Shown: positions 26,632 through 38,021, counted from the stretch's first letter. The stretch is 64,000 bases of DNA from Pseudomonas solani (GCF_026072635.1 NZ_AP023081.1:6597286-6661285); one strand, 5' to 3'. Numbers and translations: made by a program. Notes: generated from the letters alone by a model not told the origin.

Positions 26632-26692
26632 CTTCTCTCTCCTTGCAGATGTGCAGCGGCAAGAGTAACGGAGCGGGAGGCAACGGAAAATG

Positions 26693-26828
26693 CCCGATGG
26701 TGGGAGCCATCGGGCCAAGGGTATTCAACTGTGCAAAGGAGCCTGCCGATCCGGGATTGCGCCCCTGACGCCCCAACCATAAGCCCTGAGGAGAATGCGC
26801 CAGGTGCGCAAGCACCGGATCGGCAGGC
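26693..26828. ncRNA. Candidate structured RNA element (strong dyads) between an ATP-NAD kinase-like gene and the GFA gene
   Basis: The 291-base gap 26632-26922 has no supported gene but strong secondary structure. Perfect 14-base arms GCCTGCCGATCCGG (26741-26754) and CCGGATCGGCAGGC (26815-26828) enclose 60 bases that contain a smaller TGCGC..GCGCA-type hairpin. A separate 8-bp hairpin CCCGATGG / CCATCGGG lies at 26693-26714. Read leftward, the second hairpin is followed by CATTTTCC and could end a transcript of about 150-200 bases. A 30-codon frame (26690 onward, rightward) has a GGGAGG site, but its codons span both dyads, so I do not call it a gene. Confidence 0.4.
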
Positions 26829-26922
26829 CCGGCCAACCTTAAGGATCGGTCAGCAGCAGCGCCAGGGGCGCCCGCCTTGGGTGGTTTGCGTCGGTTCCCA
26901 GGGCGTTGTAGTCATTTGCCAG

Positions 26923-28062
26923 TCAGCACTCGGCGCCTGCGTCGGCGGCCCAGCCCAGCGGGTACAACAGCTCCTCCTTGTAGCCGGCCCAGACCCGCAC
27001 CGCATCGGGGAAGGCGTCGTCCAGCTGCGGGTCGCCGCTGTCCACCAGCAGGGGCCGGCCGTCGAGGGTGCCGAGCTTGCGCTTGGTGGCGACTACCCGT
27101 AGCCGATCGAGGCCGATGGCGCGCAGCACGCGCGGGCTGATCTGCTGGTTGCCACGGCCGATGATGTGCCCCTGGCCACCGATGGCGGTGACCAGGAGGA
27201 AGGCCGGATGGCCGTCCACCAGTTCGAACAGCTGGGCCTCGGTGACATCGCGAGCGATCAGTTGGCCGTTCTCGATCACGTCCACGCCCAGCAGCGTGGC
27301 CTCCAGGCCGAGGTTGGCGGCCAACCCGTGCAGGGTCGAACCAGGGCCGAGGACGTAGCGCACGCCCTCCTCCCAGCTTTCCGCCAGCCAGTCGGCGAGG
27401 TCCACCAGCACCAACTCCTCGGACTCCATGCCCGCCTGCTTCACGTGCTGCATGAACTGCCCCTCCACCGGCACCGTCAGCTCGCCGTACCAGCGGGCCA
27501 CCACCTTGCCCTCGCGCAGCGCCGCTTCGTCGAGATCGCGCACCTCGCCGCTGGCCAGACGTACAAGGCCGCCCTCCACCAGGCGCCGCGCCACCTCCCC
27601 CGCCGCACGCGGGCTGATGGCGTAGACGCCGGAATGGATCTTCACCCCCGCCGGAATACCCAGCACCGGCTGGCCTTCACGGGCCACGGCGCTGACGTCG
27701 CGGGCGGTGCCGTCACCGCCGGCGAAGAGGATCAACGACACCCCCGTCTCCTGCAGCGCCTCCACGGCGTGGCGGGTGTCGGCGGCGCTGCTGGTCGCCG
27801 CCTCCAGAGCACCGATGAGCCGATGGCGGAAGCCCATGCGTGCCAGCAGGTCGGCGCCCATGGCGCCGGGAAAGGTGAGGAACTCCAGGCGCCCGGCCAG
27901 GGGCAGCAGGGACTCCAGCGCCAGTTGGGTGCGCTCCTCGGCGCGGGGCACGGCGCCGCGCGCCAGGGCCTCCTCGGCGACACCGTCGCTGCCCTTGAGG
28001 GCAGCCGCGCCGCCCAGCCCGGCCAGGGGATTGATGATCAGGCCCATTCGGAATATCGACAT
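26923..28062 (-). CDS. ATP-NAD kinase-like protein (AcoX-related)
   Basis: 379 residues starting MSIFRMGLIINPLAGLGGAA. The motif LILFAGGDGTARDV is the GGDG nucleotide-binding loop of the ATP-NAD kinase/diacylglycerol kinase superfamily, and IPAGVKIHSGVYAISPRAAG follows it. The C-terminal region with GLGAT-type sequence (LGLEATLLGVDVIENGQ) and GGQGHIIGRGNQQISPRVLR matches the NAD kinase-like subgroup that includes acetoin-catabolism AcoX. It is longer than canonical NadK (about 295). The substrate is not established. The GAGG site supports ATG 28060-28062. Confidence 0.85.
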   Translation of the reverse strand: MSIFRMGLIINPLAGLGGAAALKGSDGVAEEALARGAVPRAEERTQLALESLLPLAGRLEFLTFPGAMGADLLARMGFRHRLIGALEAATSSAADTRHAVEALQETGVSLILFAGGDGTARDVSAVAREGQPVLGIPAGVKIHSGVYAISPRAAGEVARRLVEGGLVRLASGEVRDLDEAALREGKVVARWYGELTVPVEGQFMQHVKQAGMESEELVLVDLADWLAESWEEGVRYVLGPGSTLHGLAANLGLEATLLGVDVIENGQLIARDVTEAQLFELVDGHPAFLLVTAIGGQGHIIGRGNQQISPRVLRAIGLDRLRVVATKRKLGTLDGRPLLVDSGDPQLDDAFPDAVRVWAGYKEELLYPLGWAADAGAEC

Positions 28063-28131
28063 GCCAACCTCTTCGCTGAACTCTCGGCCCGCGTTGCGGG
28101 TCAACCCCATGGACCGGCCGGAAAGCGCGAT

Positions 28132-28147
28132 TGGCACAATCGCTGCA
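28132..28147 (+). promoter_or_regulatory. Candidate sigma-54 promoter for the PA1571-type gene
   Basis: TGGCAC-AATCG-CTGCA matches the -24/-12 consensus TGGCAC-N5-TTGCA at all but one position and has the invariant GG-N10-GC spacing. It points rightward, with the start expected about 100 bases before the small gene at 28257. Confidence 0.5.
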
Positions 28148-28256
28148 AATATCCCCCGGTCCTTTGCTTTTACGGCGTAATACTGGCGCCTGACTGTCAC
28201 TGCGCGTTCATCTATGGGACCTAGACTGCGCGCACCACCTGATGAGGAGACAGGCC

Positions 28257-28433
28257 ATGAGCTTGCAAAACAGCACTTCCACCCGCCGGGTCGTTCCGCT
28301 TCAACCCCAACAACCCGTTGGCGGCTCGATCATCGACGCCCAGGGTCGGGAAATCCCCATTACCGAAGGCATGATCCAGCGCGCCTGCAAAGAGCTGGAC
28401 AAGCACTGGGAAGGCGCCCGCAAACAGGCCTGA
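28257..28433 (+). CDS. PA1571-family small protein
   Basis: 58 residues starting MSLQNSTSTRRVVPLQPQQP with a GAGGAGA site. It contains GGSIIDAQGREIPITEGMIQ and a C-terminal helix RACKELDKHWEGARKQA. The sequence matches what I recall of the conserved PA1571-type proteins of Pseudomonas. There is no signal peptide or membrane helix, and the function is unknown. It is monocistronic, with a terminator 19 bases after the stop and a possible sigma-54 promoter upstream. Confidence 0.8.
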   Translation: MSLQNSTSTRRVVPLQPQQPVGGSIIDAQGREIPITEGMIQRACKELDKHWEGARKQA

Positions 28434-28451
28434 CCCCCAGCGCTTCACTCG

Positions 28452-28480
28452 AAGGCCCGGGCATCTGCCCGGGCCTTTTC
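28452..28480 (+). terminator. Intrinsic terminator
   Basis: A 12-bp stem AAGGCCCGGGCA / TGCCCGGGCCTT with a 2-base TC loop, followed by TTC. It ends the PA1571-type gene and may also act on pdxB, which converges on it. Confidence 0.85.
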
Positions 28481-28508
28481 ATTGGTGGGTCATTGGCGGG
28501 CCGCGGCC

Positions 28509-29651
28509 TCAGGCCAGCTCCGCCCCAAGCGCCCGCACCCACTGCGCCAGTTGCGGCGCCTCGCCCTGCAGGCGCACCCGCAGGCCGTCGATTTCCCGGC
28601 GCACCGGGTAGTGCTTGCGCAAGGCGTCGAAGGCCGCGCGGCGCTGGGCGGAATCCCCCACCAGGCTGCGGCGGAAATCGGCATCGTCGCGGCGCGGGTC
28701 ATACACCGCGCGGCAGAGCATGGCCAACGCCCAGACCGTGTCGGCGCTGGCATCCAGGGTCAGTTCCGGCAACCAGGGCGCGGGCAGCAGTTCGTCCAGC
28801 CGCACCGCTTCCTCGATGCCTTCGGCGCGGCAGAAGGCCTGGTAGATCTGCGCGGTGCCGCGCAGCTTGCCGTCCAGGCTATAGCCGGCGATGTGCGGCG
28901 TGGCGATGCGGCACAGCGCGGCCAGTTCAGGATCAGCCTCCGGCTCGCCTTCCCAGACGTCCAGCACCGCGCGCAGGTCCGAACGGGCCCGCAGCGCATC
29001 ACGCAGCGCCCGGTTGTCCACCACCGCCCCCCGGCTGGCGTTGATCAGCCAGCAGCCGGGCTTGAGCCGCGCCAGCTCGGCGGCCCCCAGCAGGTGGTGG
29101 GTGGGATGGGCGCCGCCCTTGTCCAATGGCGTGTGCAGGCTGATGGCATCGCACTGCTCCAGCACGGTGGCCAGGTCGACGTAGTCGCCTCCCTCGGCCG
29201 CCCGGCGTGGTGGGTCGCAGACCAGCACCCGCCAGCCCAGGCCACGCAGCACCTCCACCAGGCGCCCGCCCACCTGGCCGGCGCCGACAACGCCATAGGT
29301 GCGGGTCGAGGGCGCTACGCCCTCGTCCTCGGCCAGGGTCAGCAGGCTGCCCAGGACGAAATCCACCACGCCACGGGCATTGCAGCCGGGCGCGCTGGAC
29401 CAGGCGATGCCGGCCTCGGCGAACCAGCCCAGGTCGAGATGATCGGTACCGATGGTGCAGGTGCCGACGAAGCGCACCGCGCTGCCTTCCAGCAGGGCGC
29501 GGTCGACGCGGGTCACCGAGCGCACCAGCAGCACCTCGGCGTCGCCCAGGGCGGCACGGTCGATGGCACGTCCCGGCATGCGGCGGATGGGGCCGAAACC
29601 GCCGAAGAAGGCGTCGACCAGGGGGATGTTTTCGTCGGCGAGGATGCGCAT
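28509..29651 (-). CDS. pdxB: 4-Phosphoerythronate dehydrogenase
   Basis: 380 residues starting MRILADENIPLVDAFFGGFG, the conserved PdxB N-terminus. The enzyme oxidises 4-phosphoerythronate in pyridoxal phosphate synthesis. The catalytic-domain NAD motif YGVVGAGQVGGRLVEVL is near 118-134, the arginine loop is NASRGAVVDNRAL and the catalytic His is in CRIATPHIAGYSLDGK. The C-terminal extension (about 290-380) is the PdxB-specific dimerisation domain. ATG 29649-29651 is the conserved start; the additional upstream codons have no family match. Confidence 0.96.
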   Translation of the reverse strand: MRILADENIPLVDAFFGGFGPIRRMPGRAIDRAALGDAEVLLVRSVTRVDRALLEGSAVRFVGTCTIGTDHLDLGWFAEAGIAWSSAPGCNARGVVDFVLGSLLTLAEDEGVAPSTRTYGVVGAGQVGGRLVEVLRGLGWRVLVCDPPRRAAEGGDYVDLATVLEQCDAISLHTPLDKGGAHPTHHLLGAAELARLKPGCWLINASRGAVVDNRALRDALRARSDLRAVLDVWEGEPEADPELAALCRIATPHIAGYSLDGKLRGTAQIYQAFCRAEGIEEAVRLDELLPAPWLPELTLDASADTVWALAMLCRAVYDPRRDDADFRRSLVGDSAQRRAAFDALRKHYPVRREIDGLRVRLQGEAPQLAQWVRALGAELA

Positions 29652-29929
29652 GGTGCTCTCCAGGGGCAAGGCGGCCATTCTACGGAATCCCCCGGCCCGG
29701 CGTCGCCCCAACCAGGTGCATCCCCCTCTTTCCTGACCGTGCCGTCAGCGCGTAGACTAGGCCGTCTTCCGCCTCCGCTGTCCCCCTATCGCCGGCAATC
29801 CCCTTGCCACGGCCAGGCCAGCGCCCGTTGCGAGCCCATCGCAGCCAGGCTTGCCCACCCCGTGGGCCACGAGCAATACGGACGCCACCGCCGTACCGGT
29901 GAACGCTTCACAGCCATGGAAAGACCCCC

Positions 29930-31330
29930 GTGACAAACCAAACTCGCCTCGACCGTATGCGTCGCGAATTGCGTGCTCTATTCACTCTTGCCCTGCCCAT
30001 CATGATCGCCCAGCTCTCCCACTCGGCCATGGGTTTCGTCGACGCCGTGATGGCCGGCCGTGTCAGCGCGCGCGACCTGGCCGCCGTGGCCCTGGGCAAC
30101 TCCATCTGGGTACCGGTGTTCCTGCTGATGACCGGCACCCTCCTCGCCACCACGGCCAAGGTCGCCCAGCGCCACGGTGCCAATCAGGATGCCGAGATCG
30201 GCCCGCTGGTGCGCCAGGCCCTGTGGCTGGCGGTGGTCGTCGGCCTCGCCGGCGCCGGCCTGCTGCTCTGCGCCGAACCCGTGCTGCGCATGATGGGCGT
30301 GGAGGAAGACCTGGTGGCTCCGAGCATGGGCTACCTCCACGGCATCGCCTTCGGCCTGCCGGCGGTGGCGCTCTACCAGGTGCTGCGCTGCTACAGCGAC
30401 GGCCTGGGCCGCACCCGTCCGAGCATGGTGCTGGGCATCTGCGGGCTGCTGCTGAACATCCCGCTCAACTACGTGCTGATCTACGGCCACCTGGGCTTCC
30501 CGGCCATGGGCGGCGTGGGCTGCGGCTGGGCCAGCGGCATCGCCATGTGGCTGATGTTCTTCGGCATGCTGGGCTGGGTGAACATCGCCAAGGTGTACAA
30601 GCCGAGCGGCCTGTTCAATCACTTCGAGACGCCGCGCTGGGCGGTGATCAAGCGCCTGCTGAGCGTGGGCCTGCCCATCGGCATCGCGATCTTCGCCGAG
30701 TCGAGCATCTTCGCGGTGATCGCCCTGCTGATCGGCGGGCTGGGCGCCAACGTGGTGGCCGGGCACCAGATCGCGCTGAACTTCAGCTCGCTGGTGTTCA
30801 TGATCCCGTACTCCCTGGCCATGGCGGTGACCGTGCGTGTCGGCCACTCCCTGGGGCGTGGCACGCCGCGTGATGCGCGCTTCTCCGCGGGTGTAGGCAT
30901 GGCCACGGCGCTGGCCTATGCCTGCCTGTCGGCCAGCCTGATGCTGCTGTTCCGTGAGCAGATCGCCGCCATCTACACCCCCGATGCCCAGGTCATCGCG
31001 GTGGCTGCATCGCTGATCGTGTTCGCTGCGCTGTTCCAGTTCTCCGACGCCATCCAGGTCACCGCCGCCGGTGCCCTGCGTGGTTATCAGGACACGCGGG
31101 TGACGATGATCCTCACCCTGTTTTCCTATTGGGGCATCGGCCTGCCCATCGGCTACCTGCTGGGGCTTACCGACTGGCTGGGCGAACCCACTGGCCCACG
31201 CGGCCTATGGCAGGGGCTGATCGCCGGCCTGACGGTGGCGGCGGTGATGCTGACCTTCCGTGTGGCCCGTAGCGCGCGCTCGCGCATCCGCAGCAGCGAC
31301 CGCGTGACGGCCCTGGCCGAACCGGCCTGA
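29930..31330 (+). CDS. MATE-family multidrug efflux pump (NorM/PmpM type)
   Basis: 466 residues with 12 membrane helices, full length for MATE. It starts with GTG at 29930 (MTNQTRLDRMRRELRALFTL) after a GGAAAG site. Family segments are IMIAQLSHSAMGFVDAVMAG near 25-44 and SVGLPIGIAIFAESSIFAVI near 245. It exports cationic drugs in exchange for Na+ or H+; P. aeruginosa PmpM of this class uses H+. It diverges from pdxB across a 278-base gap in which I see nothing assignable. A strong terminator follows. Confidence 0.93.
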   Translation: MTNQTRLDRMRRELRALFTLALPIMIAQLSHSAMGFVDAVMAGRVSARDLAAVALGNSIWVPVFLLMTGTLLATTAKVAQRHGANQDAEIGPLVRQALWLAVVVGLAGAGLLLCAEPVLRMMGVEEDLVAPSMGYLHGIAFGLPAVALYQVLRCYSDGLGRTRPSMVLGICGLLLNIPLNYVLIYGHLGFPAMGGVGCGWASGIAMWLMFFGMLGWVNIAKVYKPSGLFNHFETPRWAVIKRLLSVGLPIGIAIFAESSIFAVIALLIGGLGANVVAGHQIALNFSSLVFMIPYSLAMAVTVRVGHSLGRGTPRDARFSAGVGMATALAYACLSASLMLLFREQIAAIYTPDAQVIAVAASLIVFAALFQFSDAIQVTAAGALRGYQDTRVTMILTLFSYWGIGLPIGYLLGLTDWLGEPTGPRGLWQGLIAGLTVAAVMLTFRVARSARSRIRSSDRVTALAEPA

Positions 31331-31343
31331 CGCCACACAGCAA

Positions 31344-31370
31344 GAAGCCCGCGCAATGCGGGCTTCTTTT
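31344..31370 (+). terminator. Intrinsic terminator of the MATE gene
   Basis: A 9-bp stem GAAGCCCGC / GCGGGCTTC with a GCAAT loop, followed by TTTT. Confidence 0.9.
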
Positions 31371-31384
31371 TATCCGAGGCGGCC

Positions 31385-31624
31385 TCATTCGGCCTTCTTG
31401 CGGATCCAGTACAGGTAGGTACCGGCCTCCTCGCCCTGCTCCACCAGCTCGTGGCCGAGGAACATGCAGAACTTGGGGATATCCCGCCGGGTCGACGGGT
31501 CGGTGGCGATGACCTTGAGCAGGCCGCCGGACGGCAGGTCACGCACCTTGTTGTGCAGCATCATCACCGGCTCGGGGCAGTTGAGGCCGGTTGCATCGAG
31601 AATGGCATCAGGCTGATCGGACAT
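31385..31624 (-). CDS. tusA: Sulfur carrier protein TusA
   Basis: 79 residues, standard length. The conserved N-terminal motif DATGLNCPEPVMMLHNKVRD carries the active Cys (residue 16), which accepts persulfide sulfur from IscS and passes it on for tRNA 2-thiouridine synthesis and molybdenum cofactor work. The C-terminal half has STRRDIPKFCMFLGHELVEQ, also conserved. ATG 31622-31624. It lies 89 bases downstream of rlmM on the same strand. Confidence 0.95.
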   Translation of the reverse strand: MSDQPDAILDATGLNCPEPVMMLHNKVRDLPSGGLLKVIATDPSTRRDIPKFCMFLGHELVEQGEEAGTYLYWIRKKAE

Positions 31625-31713
31625 GGGGTACTCCAGGAACAGGTCGCCATTGTGGCGTAAAGCGCCAAGCACGCCCAGCCCGGCCGATGCCCGGCACGGC
31701 TGGGCGCGCGGCC

Positions 31714-32769
31714 TCAGCGGTCCAGGCGACGCAGGTGGCAGGTCACTTCCTCGCGGTCGTGATAGAGCTGCTTGCAGGCGATGGAAACCTTGATCTTGCG
31801 CTCGCGGAAGCTGTCTTCCAGGCGCTGCAGCAAGCGCTGCACCTCGGCGTAGCGCTGCTTCATCGGCAGCTTGAGGTTGACCACCGCCTCGCGACACAGC
31901 CCCTCGCCTATCCAGGTATCCAGCAGTGCGGCATTGCGCGCCGGCTTCTCGACGATGTCGCAGACCATCCAGTCCACCGGCTGCTTGGGCTTGAAGGTGA
32001 AGCCGTCGACCATCAGGTGCTGCACCAGCCCGGTGTCCATCAGGCTCTCGGCCATGGGGCCGTTGTCGATGGCGGTGACCAGCATGCCGCGGCGCACCAG
32101 CTGGTAGGTCCAGCCGCCGGGGGAAGCGCCCAGGTCGACGCCGGTCATGTCCTCGGAGAGACGTGTTTCCCACTGCTCGCGGGGGATGAAGGTGTGCCAC
32201 GCCTCCTCAAGCTTCAGCGTGGAGCGGCTCGGCGCCTCGCGGGGGAACTTCAGGCGCGGGATGCCCATGGGCCAGAGCGCGGAGTTGTCCGCCTCGGCGA
32301 GGCCGGCGAATACCTCGCGGCCACTGCGGAAGGTCAGCAGCAGGCGCGGCTTGCCCGGGTCATCCACCAGGCGGCCGGCCTTCTCCAGGGCCTTGCGCAG
32401 GGGCGCCTCGAACTTCTTGCAGAAATTCGACAGCTCCTTGCCTTCGTTGGTATCCAGCACCTCCAGCCACAGGCTGCCGCAGACCGGGTAGTCGGCCAGG
32501 TGCGCCAGCAGCACGCTGATGCGGTCGGTCTCGGGCAGCGCAACGAAGGCGCCACGGGCCCATTGGCGGGGGAAGATCAGGCGCGCGAAACGCTGGCCGC
32601 GCATCAACCGTTCGGCGCCGTCGGCGTCCTGGCAGATGAACTCGGCATAGGCGCTGCTGGCCTTGCCCTTGGCGTAGCCGGGCACGTCCAGTCGGGCGGC
32701 CAGGTCGGATATCTCGGCGCACACCTCACCCTCGAAACCGGGGCGGCAGTGCAGGAACAGGCTATTCAT
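31714..32769 (-). CDS. rlmM: 23S rRNA (cytidine-2498-2'-O) methyltransferase
   Basis: 351 residues starting MNSLFLHCRPGFEGEVCAEI with a GGAGA site. An N-terminal THUMP-like region (1-150) is followed by the RrmJ-type methyltransferase domain. The SAM motif is GVDLGASPGGWTYQLVRRG (about 213-231), then ITAIDNGPMAES-type sequence and the catalytic Lys/Asp set with DWMVCDIVEKPAR and NLKLPMKQRY. It methylates C2498 of 23S rRNA before assembly. It diverges from acnA. Confidence 0.95.
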   Translation of the reverse strand: MNSLFLHCRPGFEGEVCAEISDLAARLDVPGYAKGKASSAYAEFICQDADGAERLMRGQRFARLIFPRQWARGAFVALPETDRISVLLAHLADYPVCGSLWLEVLDTNEGKELSNFCKKFEAPLRKALEKAGRLVDDPGKPRLLLTFRSGREVFAGLAEADNSALWPMGIPRLKFPREAPSRSTLKLEEAWHTFIPREQWETRLSEDMTGVDLGASPGGWTYQLVRRGMLVTAIDNGPMAESLMDTGLVQHLMVDGFTFKPKQPVDWMVCDIVEKPARNAALLDTWIGEGLCREAVVNLKLPMKQRYAEVQRLLQRLEDSFRERKIKVSIACKQLYHDREEVTCHLRRLDR

Positions 32770-32984
32770 CGGGGTGTCTCCTTGGCCGCGCACTATAGAG
32801 CCGAAGCGCCCGATTTCACACAGTAACTGACGGAAAATTCCTACGCCCACAGTGATGCGACAAGAGGAACCATGCTGGCGGAACGGGAGTCCAGAACATG
32901 GCGTGCCCCGCCAAGCAGAGCTAGCTTTGCAGGGTTCCGCCCCCTGTATCGGCCCATGCCGTGTGGGCCAAAAGGAGATGTCAC

Positions 32985-35726
<2,742 letters not shown>

Positions 35727-35735
35727 CCCGGGAGG

Positions 35736-35856
35736 CCTGTAGGGGCGCATTCAGAAGCGGGCGAATGAATTCGCCCCTACAGGATCGCACCTCCCGTGGG
35801 AGCGGTTTCAACCGCGATGAGCTCGGTGCCTAACAATCGCGAATGAATTCGCTCCC
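35736..35856. repeat. Two intergenic inverted repeats after acnA
   Basis: The first has 12-bp arms CCTGTAGGGGCG (35736-35747) and CGCCCCTACAGG (35772-35783). The second pairs GGGAGCG (35798-35804) and ACCGCGAT with ATCGCG and CGCTCCC (35850-35856). Both have the TGTAGG../GTGGGAGCGG..GCGAATGAATTCGC form of common Pseudomonas intergenic repeats. They also separate two convergent genes and could end transcription or protect 3' ends. Confidence 0.7.
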
Positions 35857-35874
35857 CCCCATCACCCCGGCAGA

Positions 35875-36849
35875 TCAGTTGCCGTTCGGATAATGCCGCG
35901 CCAGGAAGCCCAGCAGATGGGCGTTCACCTCGCGCGGCTTTTCGTTCTGCAGCCAGTGCCCGCACTCGGCGATCACATGCTGCTCCAGCGCGGGCACGCT
36001 GCGCGGCATGACCTTGATGCTGTGGGCTTCGAGGGTGCCGACCGGGTCCTTGTCGCCGATGAGGAACAGCGCCGGCTGCAGCACCTGGCAGCCTTGCAGC
36101 GGCTCGGTACGCTGCCAGCTGCGCTCGAAGTTGCGGTACCAGTTGAGCGCACCATGGAAGCCGCGCCCCTCGAAGGTCTTCAGGTACTCGGCGAAGGCGG
36201 CCTCGTCGCACCAGTCCGGCAGCCGGCCGGGGTCCTGCATGCCATCGAACAGGGTCGCGCCGGCGGGTTTGTCCTGGAGGAAGAAGTCCCGGGGCACAGC
36301 GGCGGAGCTGTTGTGCATCATCATCCGCAGGGTGCGCGGGATGTCGACATCCAGCTCACGCTCGGCGACGCCCGGCGCCTGGAAATAGAGGATGTAGTTG
36401 AAGCGGTCGGCGAAGTGCTGACGCATCGCCTCGGTAGCCGGTTGCTTCGGGCGGCCACCGAAGGGCACCGCCATGCCCACCACCGCCTTGACCCGCTGCG
36501 GCTCCAGCAGGGCCAGGTGCCAGGCCACCGGGGCACCCCAGTCGTGGCCGATGACGCAGGCCTCGTGCTGGCCAAGGGCATCCATGGCGGCCTGGATATC
36601 GCCGCAGAGGGTGATCAGGTCATAGGCGGCGGGGTCGACCGGGGCGCTGCTGCTGCCGTAGCCGCGCATCTCCGGCACCAGCACCCGGTAGCCGGCGGCC
36701 AGCAGCGGCTCGATCTGGTTGCGCCAGGAATGCCAGCATTCCGGGAAGCCGTGCAGCAGCCACAGCGGCCGCCCATCCTCGGGGCCGGCGCAATGCAGGC
36801 CGAGGTGGATGCCGTTGACCTCCAGCAGGCGATGTTCGAGCGCGCTCAT
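35875..36849 (-). CDS. Alpha/beta hydrolase, epoxide hydrolase-like
   Basis: 324 residues. The oxyanion motif is LHGFPECWHSWRNQI, and the nucleophile Asp lies in the HDWGAP context (GHDWGAPVAWHLALLEP) that is typical of epoxide hydrolases and related enzymes. The lid region contains RFNYILYFQAPGVAE, the acid Asp is in LIGDKDPVG and the catalytic His in ECGHWLQNEKP. It is probably a soluble cytoplasmic epoxide hydrolase; the substrate is unknown. ATG 36847-36849 gives MSALEHRLLEVNGIHLG. Confidence 0.88.
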   Translation of the reverse strand: MSALEHRLLEVNGIHLGLHCAGPEDGRPLWLLHGFPECWHSWRNQIEPLLAAGYRVLVPEMRGYGSSSAPVDPAAYDLITLCGDIQAAMDALGQHEACVIGHDWGAPVAWHLALLEPQRVKAVVGMAVPFGGRPKQPATEAMRQHFADRFNYILYFQAPGVAERELDVDIPRTLRMMMHNSSAAVPRDFFLQDKPAGATLFDGMQDPGRLPDWCDEAAFAEYLKTFEGRGFHGALNWYRNFERSWQRTEPLQGCQVLQPALFLIGDKDPVGTLEAHSIKVMPRSVPALEQHVIAECGHWLQNEKPREVNAHLLGFLARHYPNGN

Positions 36850-36891
36850 GGGCTTTCCTTCATCCGTAGCGGTGCAGGCGCCCACTATGAC

Positions 36892-36917
36892 AAAGGCGCG
36901 CCCGGGGGCACGCCTTT
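36892..36917 (-). terminator. Hairpin between uppP and the epoxide hydrolase gene
   Basis: AAAGGCG (36892-36898) pairs with CGCCTTT (36911-36917), with additional pairing in the GC-rich loop. It follows uppP on the leftward strand and likely ends that message. Confidence 0.65.
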
Positions 36918-36941
36918 ATCGATATCGCGAATGCTCGGGAC

Positions 36942-37772
36942 TCAGCCTTGCGCGGTGGCCCAGTCGATCAGGCCGAACTGCCAGGTGCCGAGGATCAGCA
37001 AGCCGAAGCCGATTCGGTACCAGGCGAAGGCCGCGTAGCTGTGGTTGCCGATGAACTTGAGCAGGGCGCGCACGGCGATCATCGCGAAGATGAACGAAAC
37101 CACGAAGCCCAGGGCGAATACCGGCAGGTCCGCCGGCTGGAACAGGTGGCGGTACTTGTAGCCCGAGTAGACCGCCGCGCCGACCATGGTGGGCATGGCG
37201 AGGAAGAAGGAGAACTCGGTGGCTGCCTTGCGCGACAAGCCGAACAGCAGCCCGCCGATGATGGTGGCGCCGGAGCGCGAGGTGCCGGGCACCAGCGCCA
37301 GGCACTGGGCCAGGCCCACCTTGAGTGCCTGCTTCCAGTTCATGTCATCCACCGTCTCGGCCTGGATCGCATGCTCGCGACGCTCGGCCCACAGCATGAT
37401 CACCCCGCCGATCACCAGGGCGGTGGCCACGGTTATGGGGTTGAACAGGTAGTGGTGGATCAGGTCGGCGAAGGCCACGCCCAGCACCACGGCCGGGAAG
37501 AACGCCACCAGCAGGTTGCCGGTGAAACGCTGAGCACTGCGCTCACGAGGCAGGCCGACCACCACGTCGAAGATCTTGCGCCGGTATTCCCAGACCACGG
37601 CGAGGATGGCGCCGAGCTGGATGATGATGTTGAAGGCCTGGAAGCGCTCGCCACCGAAGCCGATCAGGTCAGCGACTATGATCTGGTGGCCGGTGCTGGA
37701 GATCGGCAGGAACTCCGTGATGCCTTCGACAACGCCCAGTATCAGGGCCTGAAAGGCCGTCCAAAAATCCAT
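36942..37772 (-). CDS. uppP: Undecaprenyl-diphosphatase
   Basis: 276 residues, eight membrane helices. The two family motifs are EGITEFLPISSTGH near 16-29 and PGTSRSGATIIGGLLFGLSR near 160-180. It removes a phosphate from undecaprenyl diphosphate, recycling the carrier for peptidoglycan and O-antigen, and confers bacitracin resistance. ATG 37770-37772 starts MDFWTAFQALILGVVEGITE. It is transcribed alone and divergently from the chemoreceptor gene. Confidence 0.96.
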   Translation of the reverse strand: MDFWTAFQALILGVVEGITEFLPISSTGHQIIVADLIGFGGERFQAFNIIIQLGAILAVVWEYRRKIFDVVVGLPRERSAQRFTGNLLVAFFPAVVLGVAFADLIHHYLFNPITVATALVIGGVIMLWAERREHAIQAETVDDMNWKQALKVGLAQCLALVPGTSRSGATIIGGLLFGLSRKAATEFSFFLAMPTMVGAAVYSGYKYRHLFQPADLPVFALGFVVSFIFAMIAVRALLKFIGNHSYAAFAWYRIGFGLLILGTWQFGLIDWATAQG

Positions 37773-37901
37773 CGGAACTCCCCAAGGCGCGCCAAGCGGC
37801 GGCCTGCTCTTGCGAATGTGTAAGTGATATGGCCCCAGGCGGGTACCGCGCGCGGCTGAGACCAGCCACGAGGACGCGGGTTCCCGGCCGACGATCCGTT
37901 A

Positions 37902-37928
37902 TCAGGTTTGCCGGCCAAGGGCCGAAAT
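37902..37928 (+). promoter_or_regulatory. Candidate sigma-28 (FliA) promoter of the chemoreceptor gene
   Basis: TCAGGTTT-N11-GCCGAAAT matches the flagellar class promoter TAAAGTTT-N11-GCCGATAA in spacing, in the TTT half and in GCCGA. It points rightward, 94 bases before the chemoreceptor ATG. Confidence 0.6.
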
Positions 37929-38021
37929 GCTATCAGACATGCTATGGATTCGCGCGCGGCAAAGACCGCTCCGGAACGCGCAATCCGCTGCCGAACAATA
38001 ACAAGCCAGGAGCACCGGACC

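Noticed and set aside
26690..26782. 30-codon rightward frame with a GGGAGG site
   Set aside because: Its codons pass through strong dyads, it has no recognisable peptide feature, and chance is likely at this length.
35736..35856. CRISPR-like or integron attC element
   Set aside because: Only two dissimilar dyads, no spacer periodicity and no cas or integrase gene beside them.
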